Source of the DNA: a virus | Virus record (IMG/VR): IMGVR_UViG_3300015245_000014 | Span: 1-49,302 of that record | Direction: 5' to 3' (one strand) | Length of the DNA: 49,302 nucleotides | Part shown: one piece after another, positions 14,299 to 24,900 of the stretch | Layout of the letters: each line of letters begins with the position of its first letter | How positions within the stretch are numbered: the first letter of the stretch is position 1 | Made by a program: the position numbers and the translations under genes | Notes under the pieces: generated by a model | Databases searched by the model: none | The model's input: the letters and a program-made list of their open reading frames with translations, nothing else | What the model was told of the DNA's origin: nothing

Positions 14299-15204
14299 AT
14301 GGCTATCATCACATTATCCAGTATTAGAGACCTTTTACGGCCTGGTTTAGCTGCCGTGTTTGGGGACTATTTAACTTATCCGGATCAGTGGAAAGAGATT
14401 TTTACATCCCACATTTCCGATAAAGCAGTGGAATACGAAGTCGAAATGCGGCTATTACCAATGGCGCAATTCAAGGCTGATGGTGGAGCGGTTTCCTATG
14501 GAGACATGGCACAGCAATACACTACCTCTTATCACCACCGGAATTTTGGCATTGGCTTTCAAATTTCAGCCAATTCGATTCGTGATAACCTTTACAAGGA
14601 TTCGTGGCCTCGTGCAACGCAGTCTGGCAAGGATTCCATGCGTCAAGCTAAAAACATTGAAGGCGCACAAATTATTAACAATGGGTTCAATCCTAACTTC
14701 CCCGTGAGCGACGGTCAGCCATTGTTTTCAACGACTCACCCTGTTCAGGGAAATGTGGTTCCAAATACATTTGCGTTGCCAACTCAGTTGAATGAGACCT
14801 CCTTACAAGATGCATTAATTGGCATCCAGAAGTTCTTGAATGCTGCTGGTCTTCGTATTGCATTGAACTCTACAAAACTTATTGTTCCCCCTGAGCTTCA
14901 GTTCACGGCAAACGTATTGTTGGAAAGTAAATATCGTACGTCAACAGCTAATAATGATATATCGGCTATTTATAACTTAAGTAGTGTTCCAATGGGTTAC
15001 AGAACAAATCAATTTTTGACAAATCCTCAACAGTGGACATTACTTAGTGATGAAAGTAATGGCTTCAAATATTATGAGCGTGACCCATTAACTATTGATA
15101 TGTTCACAGATACGACTACCCGTAACTTGAACGTTACTTTCGTTGAGCGTTATTCATTTGGTTGTTCTAACTGGCGTGCAGCCTTTGGATCAGCAGGAGT
15201 ATAA
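14299..15204 (+). CDS. major capsid protein (HK97 fold, Mu gpT-like), 301 aa
   Basis: The order of motifs matches the Mu gpT-type capsid family of about 305 residues. These are FGDYLTYPDQW near the start, GGAVSYGDMAQQYTTSYHHR (58-77), the long helix with MRQAKNIEGAQIINNGFN, PLFSTTHPV, LRIALNSTKLIVPPELQF, GFKYYERDPL and the terminal ERYSFGCSNWRAAFGSAG. There is no N-terminal delta domain long enough to be cleaved, consistent with the separate scaffold upstream. It forms the head shell and is the likeliest client of the phage chaperonin. Confidence 0.88.
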   Translation: MAIITLSSIRDLLRPGLAAVFGDYLTYPDQWKEIFTSHISDKAVEYEVEMRLLPMAQFKADGGAVSYGDMAQQYTTSYHHRNFGIGFQISANSIRDNLYKDSWPRATQSGKDSMRQAKNIEGAQIINNGFNPNFPVSDGQPLFSTTHPVQGNVVPNTFALPTQLNETSLQDALIGIQKFLNAAGLRIALNSTKLIVPPELQFTANVLLESKYRTSTANNDISAIYNLSSVPMGYRTNQFLTNPQQWTLLSDESNGFKYYERDPLTIDMFTDTTTRNLNVTFVERYSFGCSNWRAAFGSAGV

Positions 15205-15207
15205 AAT

Positions 15208-16308
15208 ATGAGTATTTCTACCCCACCACAGGGTACTCATTTTTCCGACGGTGTAAGAGTTGGCCCTATCTTGGGGTCAACTTTTACAGCTGGGGAAAAT
15301 GTATTTGCCCCATCAGTTGTTGTCCCTTCCCCTATTGATCAATTGCCTCCTGGGATTTATGACACTCCCATGTCATTACTTGATATAACACCTTTTCAAG
15401 CTATTGCAAATTCAATAGCTGATGATTATATCGTTCCCGCAGCGGGATATGTTCCAATTGTAACAACAAGTGGCAACGGCTTACTTGTTGTTACCTTTCA
15501 ATCGATTCCGAATGTTATCCAATTGGATTGTGCTCGTGTCCTTGCATTTACGGGAGGGGCTGGCACTCTTTTTCATAATTTTACGATATTTGGGTGGGAT
15601 CAATATGGTATCCCAATGGTTGAATCCGTATCAGGGCCTACCGGAGTTGATCAGACATTTGGAAAAAAGGCATTTTTGTATATTAGGGCTATTTATGCAG
15701 ACGGTGGTACCGTCGGAACCATATCGATTGGGACAGGCGATGTCTTTGGTCTGCCATATTTGATTAATTTTGAAAATTACATAATGGCTCCAATATGGAA
15801 TGGGTCTGTTGATAACGGTACACGAGTTGCCGGTGATCAAAGACCCGCACAAATTGATACAGGAGATGTGAGAGGTACCTATGATCCTTCTAACGGTTCT
15901 GACGGGGCTAAAAGGCTAACTATTAATTTATATAACGGTAGTGGTGATATAAGAAATTACAACAACTCCAATAGTGGTAATCGATTATTACCATTTGAAC
16001 CGCTTACAACATTGAATGGATCCGCAGTAATAAGGGTTCATGCGCCTAATCATCAAATGGTAGAAAATGAAAAAGTTACCATTTCGGGTGCAATTAATTT
16101 CAATGGGATTCTTGCCTCACAGTTAAATATCACGGCTCCTGTAAGTGTAATTAATGGAGATACATTTACTTATCAATCAAATGGTGTTGCTAATTTCTCT
16201 GATGCGGGAGGGGGTGGATCGGTATTTATGACTCCTGGAAACGGAAGATTATATCAGACTACCGTGGGAAGATTTGGTGTATCTCAATTCAATATGCCCC
16301 TAATTTAA
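15208..16308 (+). CDS. beta-rich virion protein A of a tandem pair, 366 aa
   Basis: Starts 3 bp after the capsid stop with AGGAG well placed. Domain order: an N-terminal part with GTHFSDGVRVGPILGS (residues 9-24); a beta domain with FTIFGWDQYGIPMVESVSGP; and a C-terminal 80-residue inserted domain (about residues 262-342) with VTISGAINFNGILASQLN and FTYQSNGVANFSDAGGGG. The next gene is a clear paralogue over its full length. Abundant expression and position suggest a head or connector surface protein. No enzymatic motif is seen. Confidence 0.7.
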   Translation: MSISTPPQGTHFSDGVRVGPILGSTFTAGENVFAPSVVVPSPIDQLPPGIYDTPMSLLDITPFQAIANSIADDYIVPAAGYVPIVTTSGNGLLVVTFQSIPNVIQLDCARVLAFTGGAGTLFHNFTIFGWDQYGIPMVESVSGPTGVDQTFGKKAFLYIRAIYADGGTVGTISIGTGDVFGLPYLINFENYIMAPIWNGSVDNGTRVAGDQRPAQIDTGDVRGTYDPSNGSDGAKRLTINLYNGSGDIRNYNNSNSGNRLLPFEPLTTLNGSAVIRVHAPNHQMVENEKVTISGAINFNGILASQLNITAPVSVINGDTFTYQSNGVANFSDAGGGGSVFMTPGNGRLYQTTVGRFGVSQFNMPLI

Positions 16309-16319
16309 AGGGAAATATT

Positions 16320-17426
16320 ATGAGTACAACTCCTTATTCATCTGGAACCCATTTTTCTGACGGCATAAGGACTGGCCCTATATTAGGATCGTCCTTTGTG
16401 CCTGGAAAAAATATTTTATCTCCTTCTTCTATGGTAGCAACCCCAATTGATCAAGAGCCGCCCGGGATTTTTAATGCTCCCATTTCGGTTATGAATGTAA
16501 TACCTGTTGATCCATCATTTGATAGAATTGTTGCGCCTGTTCAAGCCCTTCCTGGATATCTTGATATAGCTAATACAAATGCTTTTGGAATAAAGATAAT
16601 AACTTATCAAGGAATTCCGAATGTTATTCAATTGGATTGTGCCAGAAATATAACTATTGATGGGTTAAATTTGGACACCACTCAATCTCAATTTGATATA
16701 TACGGGTGGGATCAGTATGGCATTCCAATGGTTGAACGTATAGGGGGACCCGAAGGACTAGAGACGGTCTCTGGGAGAAAAGCATTTTCCTATATCCGTG
16801 CCGTATTTTCTTCGTCAGATACGGTTGGTTTTATTTCTATTGGTGTAGGAGATACGTTTGGATTACCTTATTTTATCCCTACTATACAAGCGATAATTAA
16901 TGTTCTATGGGAAAATCAAGTTGATGATGGGGTATTGATTATTGGGGATCAAAGCGATGCAACAGCGATTACAGGAGATGTAAGAGGCACTTATAACCCG
17001 ACTACCGGTGCCAATAATGAAAACATGTTAACTATCTATTTTTATAATTGGAGTGGAGACGCCCAAAATTATAATATGGCTAATAGTGGGACAAAAATTC
17101 TAGCTGCTCAACCATTATCAACTATATTTGGAGAATCAGTCATCACTGTTAAGGCTCCCATTCATCAATTAATATTGGGTCAGCAAATTACAATTAGCGG
17201 TGCTGCAGGATTTGCCAATATATCTGCTGAACAATTAAACCTTACAACCACTGTAACCGCGATCATTGATGAAAATCAATTTCAATATAATTCTTTAGGG
17301 ATTGCCAATCTCACTGATACGGATGGAGGAGGTGAAGAGGTTGTGCTTTCCCCTTCACGTGGTAATTTATATGCCACTCCTATAGGGAGATTTGGTGTCC
17401 AACAATATAGTATTGAGCCAGTTTAA
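16320..17426 (+). CDS. beta-rich virion protein B of a tandem pair, 368 aa
   Basis: Full-length paralogue of the preceding protein. Shared blocks are GTHFSDGIRTGPILGSSF at the start, GIPNVIQLDCAR, FDIYGWDQYGIPMVERIGGP, FSYIRAVF, GVGDTFGLPYF, TGDVRGTYNP and the closing GRFGVQQYS. It also keeps the C-terminal inserted domain (QITISGAAGFANISAEQLN, then DTDGGGEE). Divergence in the linkers shows the duplication is old. The two probably form neighbouring or alternative surface subunits of the head or connector. Confidence 0.7.
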   Translation: MSTTPYSSGTHFSDGIRTGPILGSSFVPGKNILSPSSMVATPIDQEPPGIFNAPISVMNVIPVDPSFDRIVAPVQALPGYLDIANTNAFGIKIITYQGIPNVIQLDCARNITIDGLNLDTTQSQFDIYGWDQYGIPMVERIGGPEGLETVSGRKAFSYIRAVFSSSDTVGFISIGVGDTFGLPYFIPTIQAIINVLWENQVDDGVLIIGDQSDATAITGDVRGTYNPTTGANNENMLTIYFYNWSGDAQNYNMANSGTKILAAQPLSTIFGESVITVKAPIHQLILGQQITISGAAGFANISAEQLNLTTTVTAIIDENQFQYNSLGIANLTDTDGGGEEVVLSPSRGNLYATPIGRFGVQQYSIEPV

Positions 17427-17437
17427 GGATAAATGAA

Positions 17438-18370
17438 ATGGCCAGATTAATAACATTATCGTTCTTTCCATCAAATACCCAATTATTGTTGCCCACAACA
17501 GTTGCGGGAGGAGGAGCAACATTATCAATCCCTCTAGCTAATCCATATCCTTTTGTCTTTGAAAATCTTGCAAGATTAATAACATTTAATTCTTCTGATG
17601 ATTTATCAGGTACCAATTTTACAATTTCAGGAACAGATCAATTTGGGAATATTATTTCGGAAATTTTAGCAGGGCCAAATGATGGAACTGTTCAATCTGT
17701 TAATCAATATAATACGATAACAAATATTTCAAGTGATGATAATTACACAAATTTTAGTATAGGAAGTGGCTCTGAAGGTACTTTTCAATGGATAAAACTA
17801 AATACATTAAGTTTCTACCCATCAATTAGTGTTACTATTGAGGTATTATCTGAAGCTGAATCTCCTATTACTTATTCTTTATACGGAACTCTTGATGATT
17901 TAGGTTTTTATAAAACAATTGGATCAACTTATACATATATTCATCCAAAAGCGCCTATTCTTCTGGGAAATGATCCATTGGCAACTACTGATGGATCATT
18001 AATTATCACTGTCACAGTACCTTCTACAGGAGAAATGAATAGTGGTGATATTGTTCAAATATTGGGTGCAACTGATTTTAACGGACTTACGGCAGATCAA
18101 ATTAATACCAGATCAATGATTACTGTGATTGATGACACTCATTTTACTTATGCTGCAAATGAAGAAGCAAATGCTAGTGGATCAGGAGGTGGTAATTTGG
18201 TCACTTATACAATACCTGCATTGCCAAATCGCATTGTTTTAATTGATGGGGAAGATACATCCTCATACAATGAATATCAACCTCCACTTACTGCCTTACA
18301 AGTTGTAGTTACGGATTCGAGAATGGGAGTAGGATTAAAAGTTGACATATTACAACAGGGAATTCATTAA
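17438..18370 (+). CDS. beta-rich virion protein C, distant relative of A and B, 310 aa
   Basis: Shares with the two upstream proteins the block FTISGTDQFGNIISEILAGP followed by N-D-G-T-V (about residues 60-85), and the 80-residue C-terminal insert (about 175-258) with ILGATDFNGLTADQIN, FTYAANEEANASGSGGG. It lacks their N-terminal THFSDG region. The 'I-x-G-x-D-x-x-G-x-x-x-x-E-x-x-x-G-P' block is common in phage structural proteins that bind head or tail surfaces. Its stop abuts the next start. Confidence 0.65.
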   Translation: MARLITLSFFPSNTQLLLPTTVAGGGATLSIPLANPYPFVFENLARLITFNSSDDLSGTNFTISGTDQFGNIISEILAGPNDGTVQSVNQYNTITNISSDDNYTNFSIGSGSEGTFQWIKLNTLSFYPSISVTIEVLSEAESPITYSLYGTLDDLGFYKTIGSTYTYIHPKAPILLGNDPLATTDGSLIITVTVPSTGEMNSGDIVQILGATDFNGLTADQINTRSMITVIDDTHFTYAANEEANASGSGGGNLVTYTIPALPNRIVLIDGEDTSSYNEYQPPLTALQVVVTDSRMGVGLKVDILQQGIH

Positions 18371-18562
18371 ATGGCGAAAGATAAATGGATACAAAAAGCA
18401 ATAAATCCAGAAAATAAAGGTAATTTGCATCGTTCTTTAGGGGTATCACTTGACAAGAAAATACCTGCAAAGAAGTTAGAAAAAGCTACTCATAGCCGCA
18501 ATCCAACTATAAAGAAAGAAGCTGTTTTAGCAGAAACCTTAAAAGGTCTTCGCAAGAAGTAA
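18371..18562 (+). CDS. small basic virion-associated protein, 63 aa
   Basis: The sequence is lysine-rich: AKDKWIQKAINPENKGNLHR, then LGVSLDKKIPAKKLEKATHS, then N-P-T-I-K-K-E-A-V-L-A-E-T-L. This W-I-x-K-A-I ... I-P-x-K-K-L ... A-x-L-A-x-T-L pattern is seen in small conserved phage proteins encoded near adaptors. Its start directly follows the upstream stop (TAAATG). DNA binding inside the head is plausible from charge but unproven. Confidence 0.7.
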   Translation: MAKDKWIQKAINPENKGNLHRSLGVSLDKKIPAKKLEKATHSRNPTIKKEAVLAETLKGLRKK

Positions 18563-18573
18563 CAGGAAATGGT

Positions 18574-19617
18574 ATGGCATACAGTCAGACATATAATTTT
18601 GGCCAAACTACACTTGTGGAAACATTTGTTAAAGATGCTTTTGAGCTATGCGGAATTGTGGGCGCGGAAATTAGTGGTCTCCAGGCCGATTCTGCTCTTA
18701 CAAGTCTAAATTTTCTTCTATCTGACTGGGTAAACAAGGGATTAAATCTTTTTACCGAACAGAAAGCCATGTTCCAAATTAATGTTGGGCAGCCAAGTTA
18801 TATATTGAATTCCTACACTGTAGAAACAACGGAAGTTACAGCCAGTAATAATAAAAGGTTGTTAGGCGGAACTCCATTTTCAAGCGAAGGTGGGGTGGCC
18901 ACAAATGCTTTTTCTGGGACGCCAGGGGTTGCATGTACTCAAACTTCCCCTAATGGTTATATTTCTTATACCTACCCAACTGGATATACGCCTGCAGTGT
19001 ATTATGTGGGAATTCAATCGAATATAAGCATAAATTATGACCTTGTTTTTGAATATTCTTATGACGGGATTACATGGCTTAATTCTTTAACCATTGGCTC
19101 CGTTTATTATCCTGCGGGTCAAATAATCTGGGCTGTTGCTTCTACACCTATCAATGCTAGGGCCGTACGTATCAGAGAAATAGGAGGGGCAACCCTTGAT
19201 GTTCAGGAAGTATACTTTAGTATGCCAGACCAGAGCAGGATATTGACACCCATATCAAGAGAAGAATGGACATCATATCCTAATAAGCAAGTCCAGGCTA
19301 CTCCCTCAAGTTTTTACCTGGATCGTCAAATTAATCCGAAGATCACTTTATGGCCTACTCCGGATAATAGTTATGAGACTATAGTTTTTAATCAGGCAAT
19401 CCAGATTATGGATGTCACATCTTTGAATCAAAATATATTTATTCCACAGCGTTTTATGAATGCATGCCGATTTGATCTAGCGGCTGATATATCATTTAAA
19501 TTCGCACCGGATAGATCGCCTAATTTAAGGATGAGGGCGGATATATTATACGAGACGGCAGGAAGAGAAGACGAAGAAAAAGTACCATTAAGGATACAGC
19601 CAAATATGTATCCTTAA
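18574..19617 (+). CDS. head-tail adaptor (P22 gp4-type) with inserted beta domain, 347 aa
   Basis: The N-terminal helices ETFVKDAFELCGIVGAEISG and LTSLNFLLSDWVNKGLNLFT are typical of gp4-like adaptors. The C-terminal part is SREEWTSYPNKQVQATPSSF, YLDRQINPKITLWPTPDNSY, then RFMNACRFDLAADISFKFAP and a final EDEEKVPLRIQP. Between them (about residues 90-210) a discoidin-like beta region is inserted (SEGGVATNAFSGTPG ... YDLVFEYSYDGITWLNS ... ARAVRIREIGG), which ordinary gp4 proteins (about 165-200 aa) lack. It forms the ring below the portal, and the insert would point outward. Confidence 0.78.
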   Translation: MAYSQTYNFGQTTLVETFVKDAFELCGIVGAEISGLQADSALTSLNFLLSDWVNKGLNLFTEQKAMFQINVGQPSYILNSYTVETTEVTASNNKRLLGGTPFSSEGGVATNAFSGTPGVACTQTSPNGYISYTYPTGYTPAVYYVGIQSNISINYDLVFEYSYDGITWLNSLTIGSVYYPAGQIIWAVASTPINARAVRIREIGGATLDVQEVYFSMPDQSRILTPISREEWTSYPNKQVQATPSSFYLDRQINPKITLWPTPDNSYETIVFNQAIQIMDVTSLNQNIFIPQRFMNACRFDLAADISFKFAPDRSPNLRMRADILYETAGREDEEKVPLRIQPNMYP

Positions 19618-19765
19618 GTAAAATATAAAATTTTAGAATAATTATTTTTATATTACATAAAATACATTTTTATACGCAGTTTTTGATTTATTGAAATATT
19701 TTTTCAAAAAGTCGGAGTAGGGCAGGGGGCTTTCAAACAATTGTTGTTAATTTTTAGGAAAACAG

Positions 19766-20107
19766 ATGTTTCCAAAAGGTAGATGGGTAAAGATTAACGA
19801 GAATAATCCTGATGCAGTCGCACGTTGCGATAGATCAGGGCAACTCTGTAATTACAACGACCTTGTAAAACAAATGGATTACCGAGGAACAGGTCTTCTA
19901 TGGACTGGTTTATACGTAAATAAATATTTTGTAGATAAACCTAATCCGCAAAGTTTAAATCCGATTATAAAGCCTGATCCTGTTCCCGTAGATCATCCAC
20001 GTCCCTGGCAGACAACTCAGGATACATGGACGAATCAAACAGGTGAATGGCAAAATCAACAGACTCCACCGTGGTTTTCATGGGGAGATTGGGAGGGACA
20101 ATTTTAA
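19766..20107 (+). CDS. small virion protein with degenerate zinc finger, 113 aa
   Basis: Residues 17-60 (DAVARCDRSGQLCNYNDLVK and DYRGTGLLWTGLYVNKYFVD) match a small phage protein family in which two C-x2-C pairs surround R-Y-E-W-T-G-L-R-V-C. Here the cysteines are mostly replaced (C-D-R-S, and N-K-Y-F for the second pair), so metal binding is probably lost. The C-terminus is Pro/Trp/Gln-rich (DPVPVDHPRPW and GDWEGQF). The 148-bp gap upstream has a TATAAAATTTTA motif (19624) and TTGAAA/TTTCAA hairpin (19691-19707). Confidence 0.65.
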   Translation: MFPKGRWVKINENNPDAVARCDRSGQLCNYNDLVKQMDYRGTGLLWTGLYVNKYFVDKPNPQSLNPIIKPDPVPVDHPRPWQTTQDTWTNQTGEWQNQQTPPWFSWGDWEGQF

Positions 20108-21883
20108 ATGTCAAGTATATCTACATTATCACCCGCATCAACATATCCTGATTTATTTCAGATAGCGAATAGTGGGCAAGCTCTTAATAATACTCCGTCA
20201 CAAATTCAGGATGGTTTGGGCAATCCTACATCTATGACTATCAGTACGAATTATATCAATTTTGACAGGTCTGTTTCTCAATTTCAGATCGATAGCATTC
20301 CCCTCACAGCAGATATTAATACCCTTAACGCTATATCTGATACTGCAAATGCCAAATATGTTCTTTTATCTCCTAATTCACAATTGGCAAATGGGTCAGT
20401 TCTAACGGCGGCTCCTGGTATTTCTATAACTCAAAATGCGGGACAAGTACTTATAGCTCCATCTTCTGAATTGGCAGGTATCCAGCAATTATTTTCCGGA
20501 CCAACCGGAATGGTCGTTAATTTGGGAGGAGGTATATATGATACCCGTGACCTTATTTCTGATGCAACGATTAATATCGTTAATGGTAGTGGAGTAGGTG
20601 GTAATCCAACCTTTAATGTAATTCCTGATACATCGGTTCAGAGAACTAATGTGCAATTACATGGGATATTCCAAAGCCGAAAATCACAAATGAACTTTAT
20701 TCCAGGCGGAGGTATTGGAATAAATATCCTTGATAATCCATCCCAAAATAGAACAGATATCATCTTCTCAGGAACACCTGGAAGTGCATTTACATTTAAA
20801 GGGGTAGCTTATGCTAAATCGACAGCTAATTTAAATGCAATATATGATAATGGAGCAAGCGGTGTAGGAGCTACATTAACAAATAATGGAGTTAATGCAG
20901 CATTAACTCTTGACTCAGTACTACCTCCTGAAGATTCTCTTGTATTGATCAATGATCAAAATAATATGACAGAAAATGGAGTCTATTTTGTTACCAATGC
21001 AGGTGATGGTGTCACCCCCTGGGTTTTGACAAGACCATCATTTTATGATTCACCATCTTCTATTATTCCTGGAACCTTCTTTGGCGTAATAAATGGGGCA
21101 ATATATGGTGGCACAGGTTGGGTGGAAACCTTAACAGTCGATTCCGTCGGATCAGATAATATTCTTTTTGTACAGTTTGGGGTATCTGGATCGGTTACAA
21201 GTGTTAATGGTACACCAGGAGAAATTGTTGTTACGAATAATAACACCACTCCTATTGTTTCTATTGATCCCACCTATTTAGGTCAAACATCAATTACTAC
21301 TCTTGGGGTGGTGACAAATGGAACCTGGAATGCCGATCCTATCGATGTTGATTTTGGAGGAACTGGCCTTACAACAACTACACCTTATGGAGTTATAACT
21401 GGCGGAATTACTCCTACGGGACCATTACAAAATGTGGGTACAGGAAATGAAGGTGAAGTACTAACTGCACATGGTGCAGGTGCTCTCCCTACCTGGGAAT
21501 CTGCAGGATCAGATACTTTTCGGATTAGAGTGAATCAAGTAGCCCACGGCCTTCTACCAGGTGATGCTATCCGATGTAGTGGTGATAACACTTATGCCCG
21601 TGCATTTGCTTTCTCAGTCGATGATTCTGAATGTATAGGAATAGTTGTCTCCGTTAGCGATGATGATAATTTTGTTTATCAATTCGGAGGGGTTATAGAT
21701 TTTTCGGGGGGATTAGTTCCACCAAATGTATATTTTCTTTCTGAAGAGGTTCCAGGTGAAATAAAAGATACACCACCTATCGTAGCTAATCAGGTTGTTA
21801 AGCCATTAATAGTTGCCCTAACTCCCATCACCGGTCTCTGGATTGCAAGTCGTGGACAAAAATTAGGGCCACCAACTATATAA
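20108..21883 (+). CDS. tail fibre / appendage protein, 591 aa
   Basis: A Gly/Asn/Thr-rich beta protein. Around residues 230-350 there is a beta domain (FTFKGVAYAKSTANLNAIYD ... NDQNNMTENGVYFVTNAGDG) typical of phage fibre modules. It is followed by VTSVNGTPGEIVVTNNNTTP and GGTGLTTTTPYGVITGG ... VLTAHGAGALPTWES, a linker repeated in the two other fibres. The final 120 residues form a small beta domain (DAIRCSGDNTYARAFAF). It starts next to the previous stop. It is probably an appendage subunit used in host contact. Confidence 0.7.
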   Translation: MSSISTLSPASTYPDLFQIANSGQALNNTPSQIQDGLGNPTSMTISTNYINFDRSVSQFQIDSIPLTADINTLNAISDTANAKYVLLSPNSQLANGSVLTAAPGISITQNAGQVLIAPSSELAGIQQLFSGPTGMVVNLGGGIYDTRDLISDATINIVNGSGVGGNPTFNVIPDTSVQRTNVQLHGIFQSRKSQMNFIPGGGIGINILDNPSQNRTDIIFSGTPGSAFTFKGVAYAKSTANLNAIYDNGASGVGATLTNNGVNAALTLDSVLPPEDSLVLINDQNNMTENGVYFVTNAGDGVTPWVLTRPSFYDSPSSIIPGTFFGVINGAIYGGTGWVETLTVDSVGSDNILFVQFGVSGSVTSVNGTPGEIVVTNNNTTPIVSIDPTYLGQTSITTLGVVTNGTWNADPIDVDFGGTGLTTTTPYGVITGGITPTGPLQNVGTGNEGEVLTAHGAGALPTWESAGSDTFRIRVNQVAHGLLPGDAIRCSGDNTYARAFAFSVDDSECIGIVVSVSDDDNFVYQFGGVIDFSGGLVPPNVYFLSEEVPGEIKDTPPIVANQVVKPLIVALTPITGLWIASRGQKLGPPTI

Positions 21884-21956
21884 TCTGAAAGTAGGGATAA
21901 TAATGTTTTTTGGAGATATATATAAAATTTTAATTAAATTAAGTGGAGAATAATTA

Positions 21957-24900
21957 ATGCCTTCAACTAGTGCATTTGATGCTTTAGACGTCCTTACGGT
22001 AAGTGGTAGTGCAGTCGTGGAAATGGGAGAAGATACTGCAATAATAACAGGTAATTGGGAAGCATCCCCAGTAATGACCCAATGGGGAGGAACTGGAAAT
22101 ATTGGAATGGACCCTTTTGCAGTTATATGCGGAGGCATTACAGATTTTGATGAATTTCAAAGTGTCCCTCAAACTGGAATTATGGGTTACGTTTTAACTT
22201 ATACAGGGGATACTTCACTTCCCTCATGGCAACCCGCTGCTGGTGGAGGGGGCGGAAGTACACTTCCTGATGCTGCCCTGGATAATCAGCTTTTGGTTTC
22301 TGTAGCAGGAACAGACCCAGTGTGGAGAAGTAATTTTATTGATACTTTATCCCCAACTTATAATTTATTTTTAGGTACTGATGCTGGAAATGCAGCTGTT
22401 GGGGGGGATTTCAATACAGCAATGGGAGGAAAATCTCTCATGAATATTGATCCCGCGGGAGGAGACAGCAATAGCGCATTTGGTTATCAAAGTGGTTCTA
22501 CAATACAAAGTGGGGATGGTAATTCATGTTTTGGATATTCATCTCTTAAATCTGAAAAAGCGGGCACATTTATATGTTCATTTGGTTATTCAGCACTTTT
22601 TTCACAGTTTAATGCGACCGGAATATCTCCTGGAAATGATGCGTTTGGTGCTTTTGCAGGTCAAAATATTACAGACGGACGTTTTAACAGTATATTTGGA
22701 TACAATTCTCTTTCAACCGAAGTTAGCGGATCGTCAAATTCCTCTTTTGGTTATCAATGCCTTAAAAATCAGCTTGATGGAGCCGACAACTCAGCATTTG
22801 GAAGAGAAGCCGGAACATCCATAATAAATGGATTTGGAAATAGTATTTTTGGTAAATGGGCTTTAAAAACCGAGACTACAGGGCAAGATAATTGTGCTTT
22901 CGGGAGAGGTTCCCTTACATTACAAAATGGAGCAAATTTCAATTCTGCTTTTGGTTCATTTTCTGGGGATAGCCTGAGTACAGGGTCAAACAATTGTATT
23001 TATGGATACTTATCTCTTCAAAATGAGACTACCGGATCAAATAATTGTGCATTTGGTGTTAATTCCCTTGTAAATCAAGTTGCACAATCTGGATCATCAG
23101 CATTCGGTTTTGAGGCCGGTAAGCATATAACAAATGGAAGTAATAGCTCAATTTTTGGCTATCAATCTCTTTTGAATGAAAATACAGGGGACAACAATTC
23201 ATCTTTTGGATACCAAGCTTTAAAATCTCAAGTTGGCGTAGATGGGAGTTCGGCTTTTGGGCATTTATCTGCAACTTCACTTACTACCGGAGTAAGAAAT
23301 TCTTCTTTTGGTTACCGATCTCTTGCGAGTGAGAATGTCGGAATAGAGAATTCGGCCTTTGGTTACCAAGCTCTTAGCAGCCAGGTAGGCGGTACAAGAA
23401 ACGGCGCATTTGGTGCTCAAACTTGTCAAGACCTTACCTCTGGAGATTTCAATAACGCTTTTGGAGCTTATTCTCTTTCAAACGAGACGACCGGATCATT
23501 AAATACCACTATGGGTGAAAGTTCCCTTTTTACACAGAATGGCGCATCACACAATACAGCATTTGGCGCAGCAACGGGTGGATCATTAACCACCGGAGGA
23601 CAAAATAGTATTTTTGGTTGTACAGCCTTACAATCTGAAAATATAGGATCAGCAAACTGTTCATTTGGACACGAGAGTTTGTTAAATCAAGTAGGTGTAA
23701 CTGGAAATTCAGCATTTGGTTTCCAATCGGGAAGCGAATTAACGACAGGGAATCAGACTTGTATATTTGGTTATCAATCTCTTCAAAATGAGACCACCGG
23801 AATAAACAATTCATCTTTTGGGTATCAATCACTTAAAACCCAGATTGGCGCATCTGCCAATACTTCTTTTGGCGCTTTTTCTGGAGCTGCGATTACGACT
23901 GGAAGCAACAACGCAATATTTGGTGTTGCCGCTCTTAATAGTGAACATAGCGGTAGTGATAACTGTGCATTTGGAACCTTTGCACTCCATGACCAACAGG
24001 GAGTTAGTGAAAGCTGTGCATTTGGTCATTTTGCCGGAACAAATATCACCACTGCAATTGGATCATGCATTTTTGGTGCTGAAGCTTTATTAACGGAAAG
24101 CACAGGAAACTACAACTCTGCTTTTGGGTACCATGCAATTAGAAATCAAAATGGCGTAGTAGGCACTTCAGCATTCGGCGCATTTGCAGCTTCAAGTTTG
24201 ACCACCGGAATAATGAATAGTGCTTTTGGTTTTAGAGCGTTAGAAATTTCTACTACCGGGCAACACAATTGCGCTTTTGGTGATAATTCTTTAAGCCTTT
24301 TGACGACCGGATTCGATAATTGTGCTTATGGATCATCAAGTGGATTCGCAATCACAACCGGATCACAAAACTCAATGTTTGGACTTGCAGCAATGGGGTC
24401 AGAGCGAACAGGATCATCGAATAGTGCTTTTGGATTTAATTCTTTATTATTACAAAATGGAGCAAGTAATAATAGTGCATTTGGAGCATTTTCAGGAGAC
24501 AGAATTACTACTGGAAATAACAATAGTATTTTCGGTTTTGGTGTTTTAGTTAATGAGACTACCGGATCAAATAATTGTTCTTTTGGGGTAGGATCATTAA
24601 GCAATCAAAATGGTGTAAGTTTCAATTCAGCATTCGGTAGCAATGCTGGTCTTAATTTAACAACAGGTGGCGATAACAATATATTTGGTTATCAAGCTCT
24701 TTTTCATGAGACTAACGGTCAAGGAAACTGTGCATTTGGGAATGAATCTTTGAATGTTCAGGTCGGCACAAGTTTCAATTCAGCATTTGGCTGTTTTACT
24801 GGTTCCCACCTTACAAATGGTTTTGAGAATTCAATATTTGGCAACAGTGCTTTGCAAACTGAGACCACCGGATCATCGAATAGTGCTTTTGGATACCTTG

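Noticed and set aside
23530-24604. Several long open frames antisense or out of frame to the repeat fibre
   Set aside because: Periodic repeats generate periodic open frames on other strands; no ribosome binding sites and Leu/Ile/Pro-rich shadow composition.
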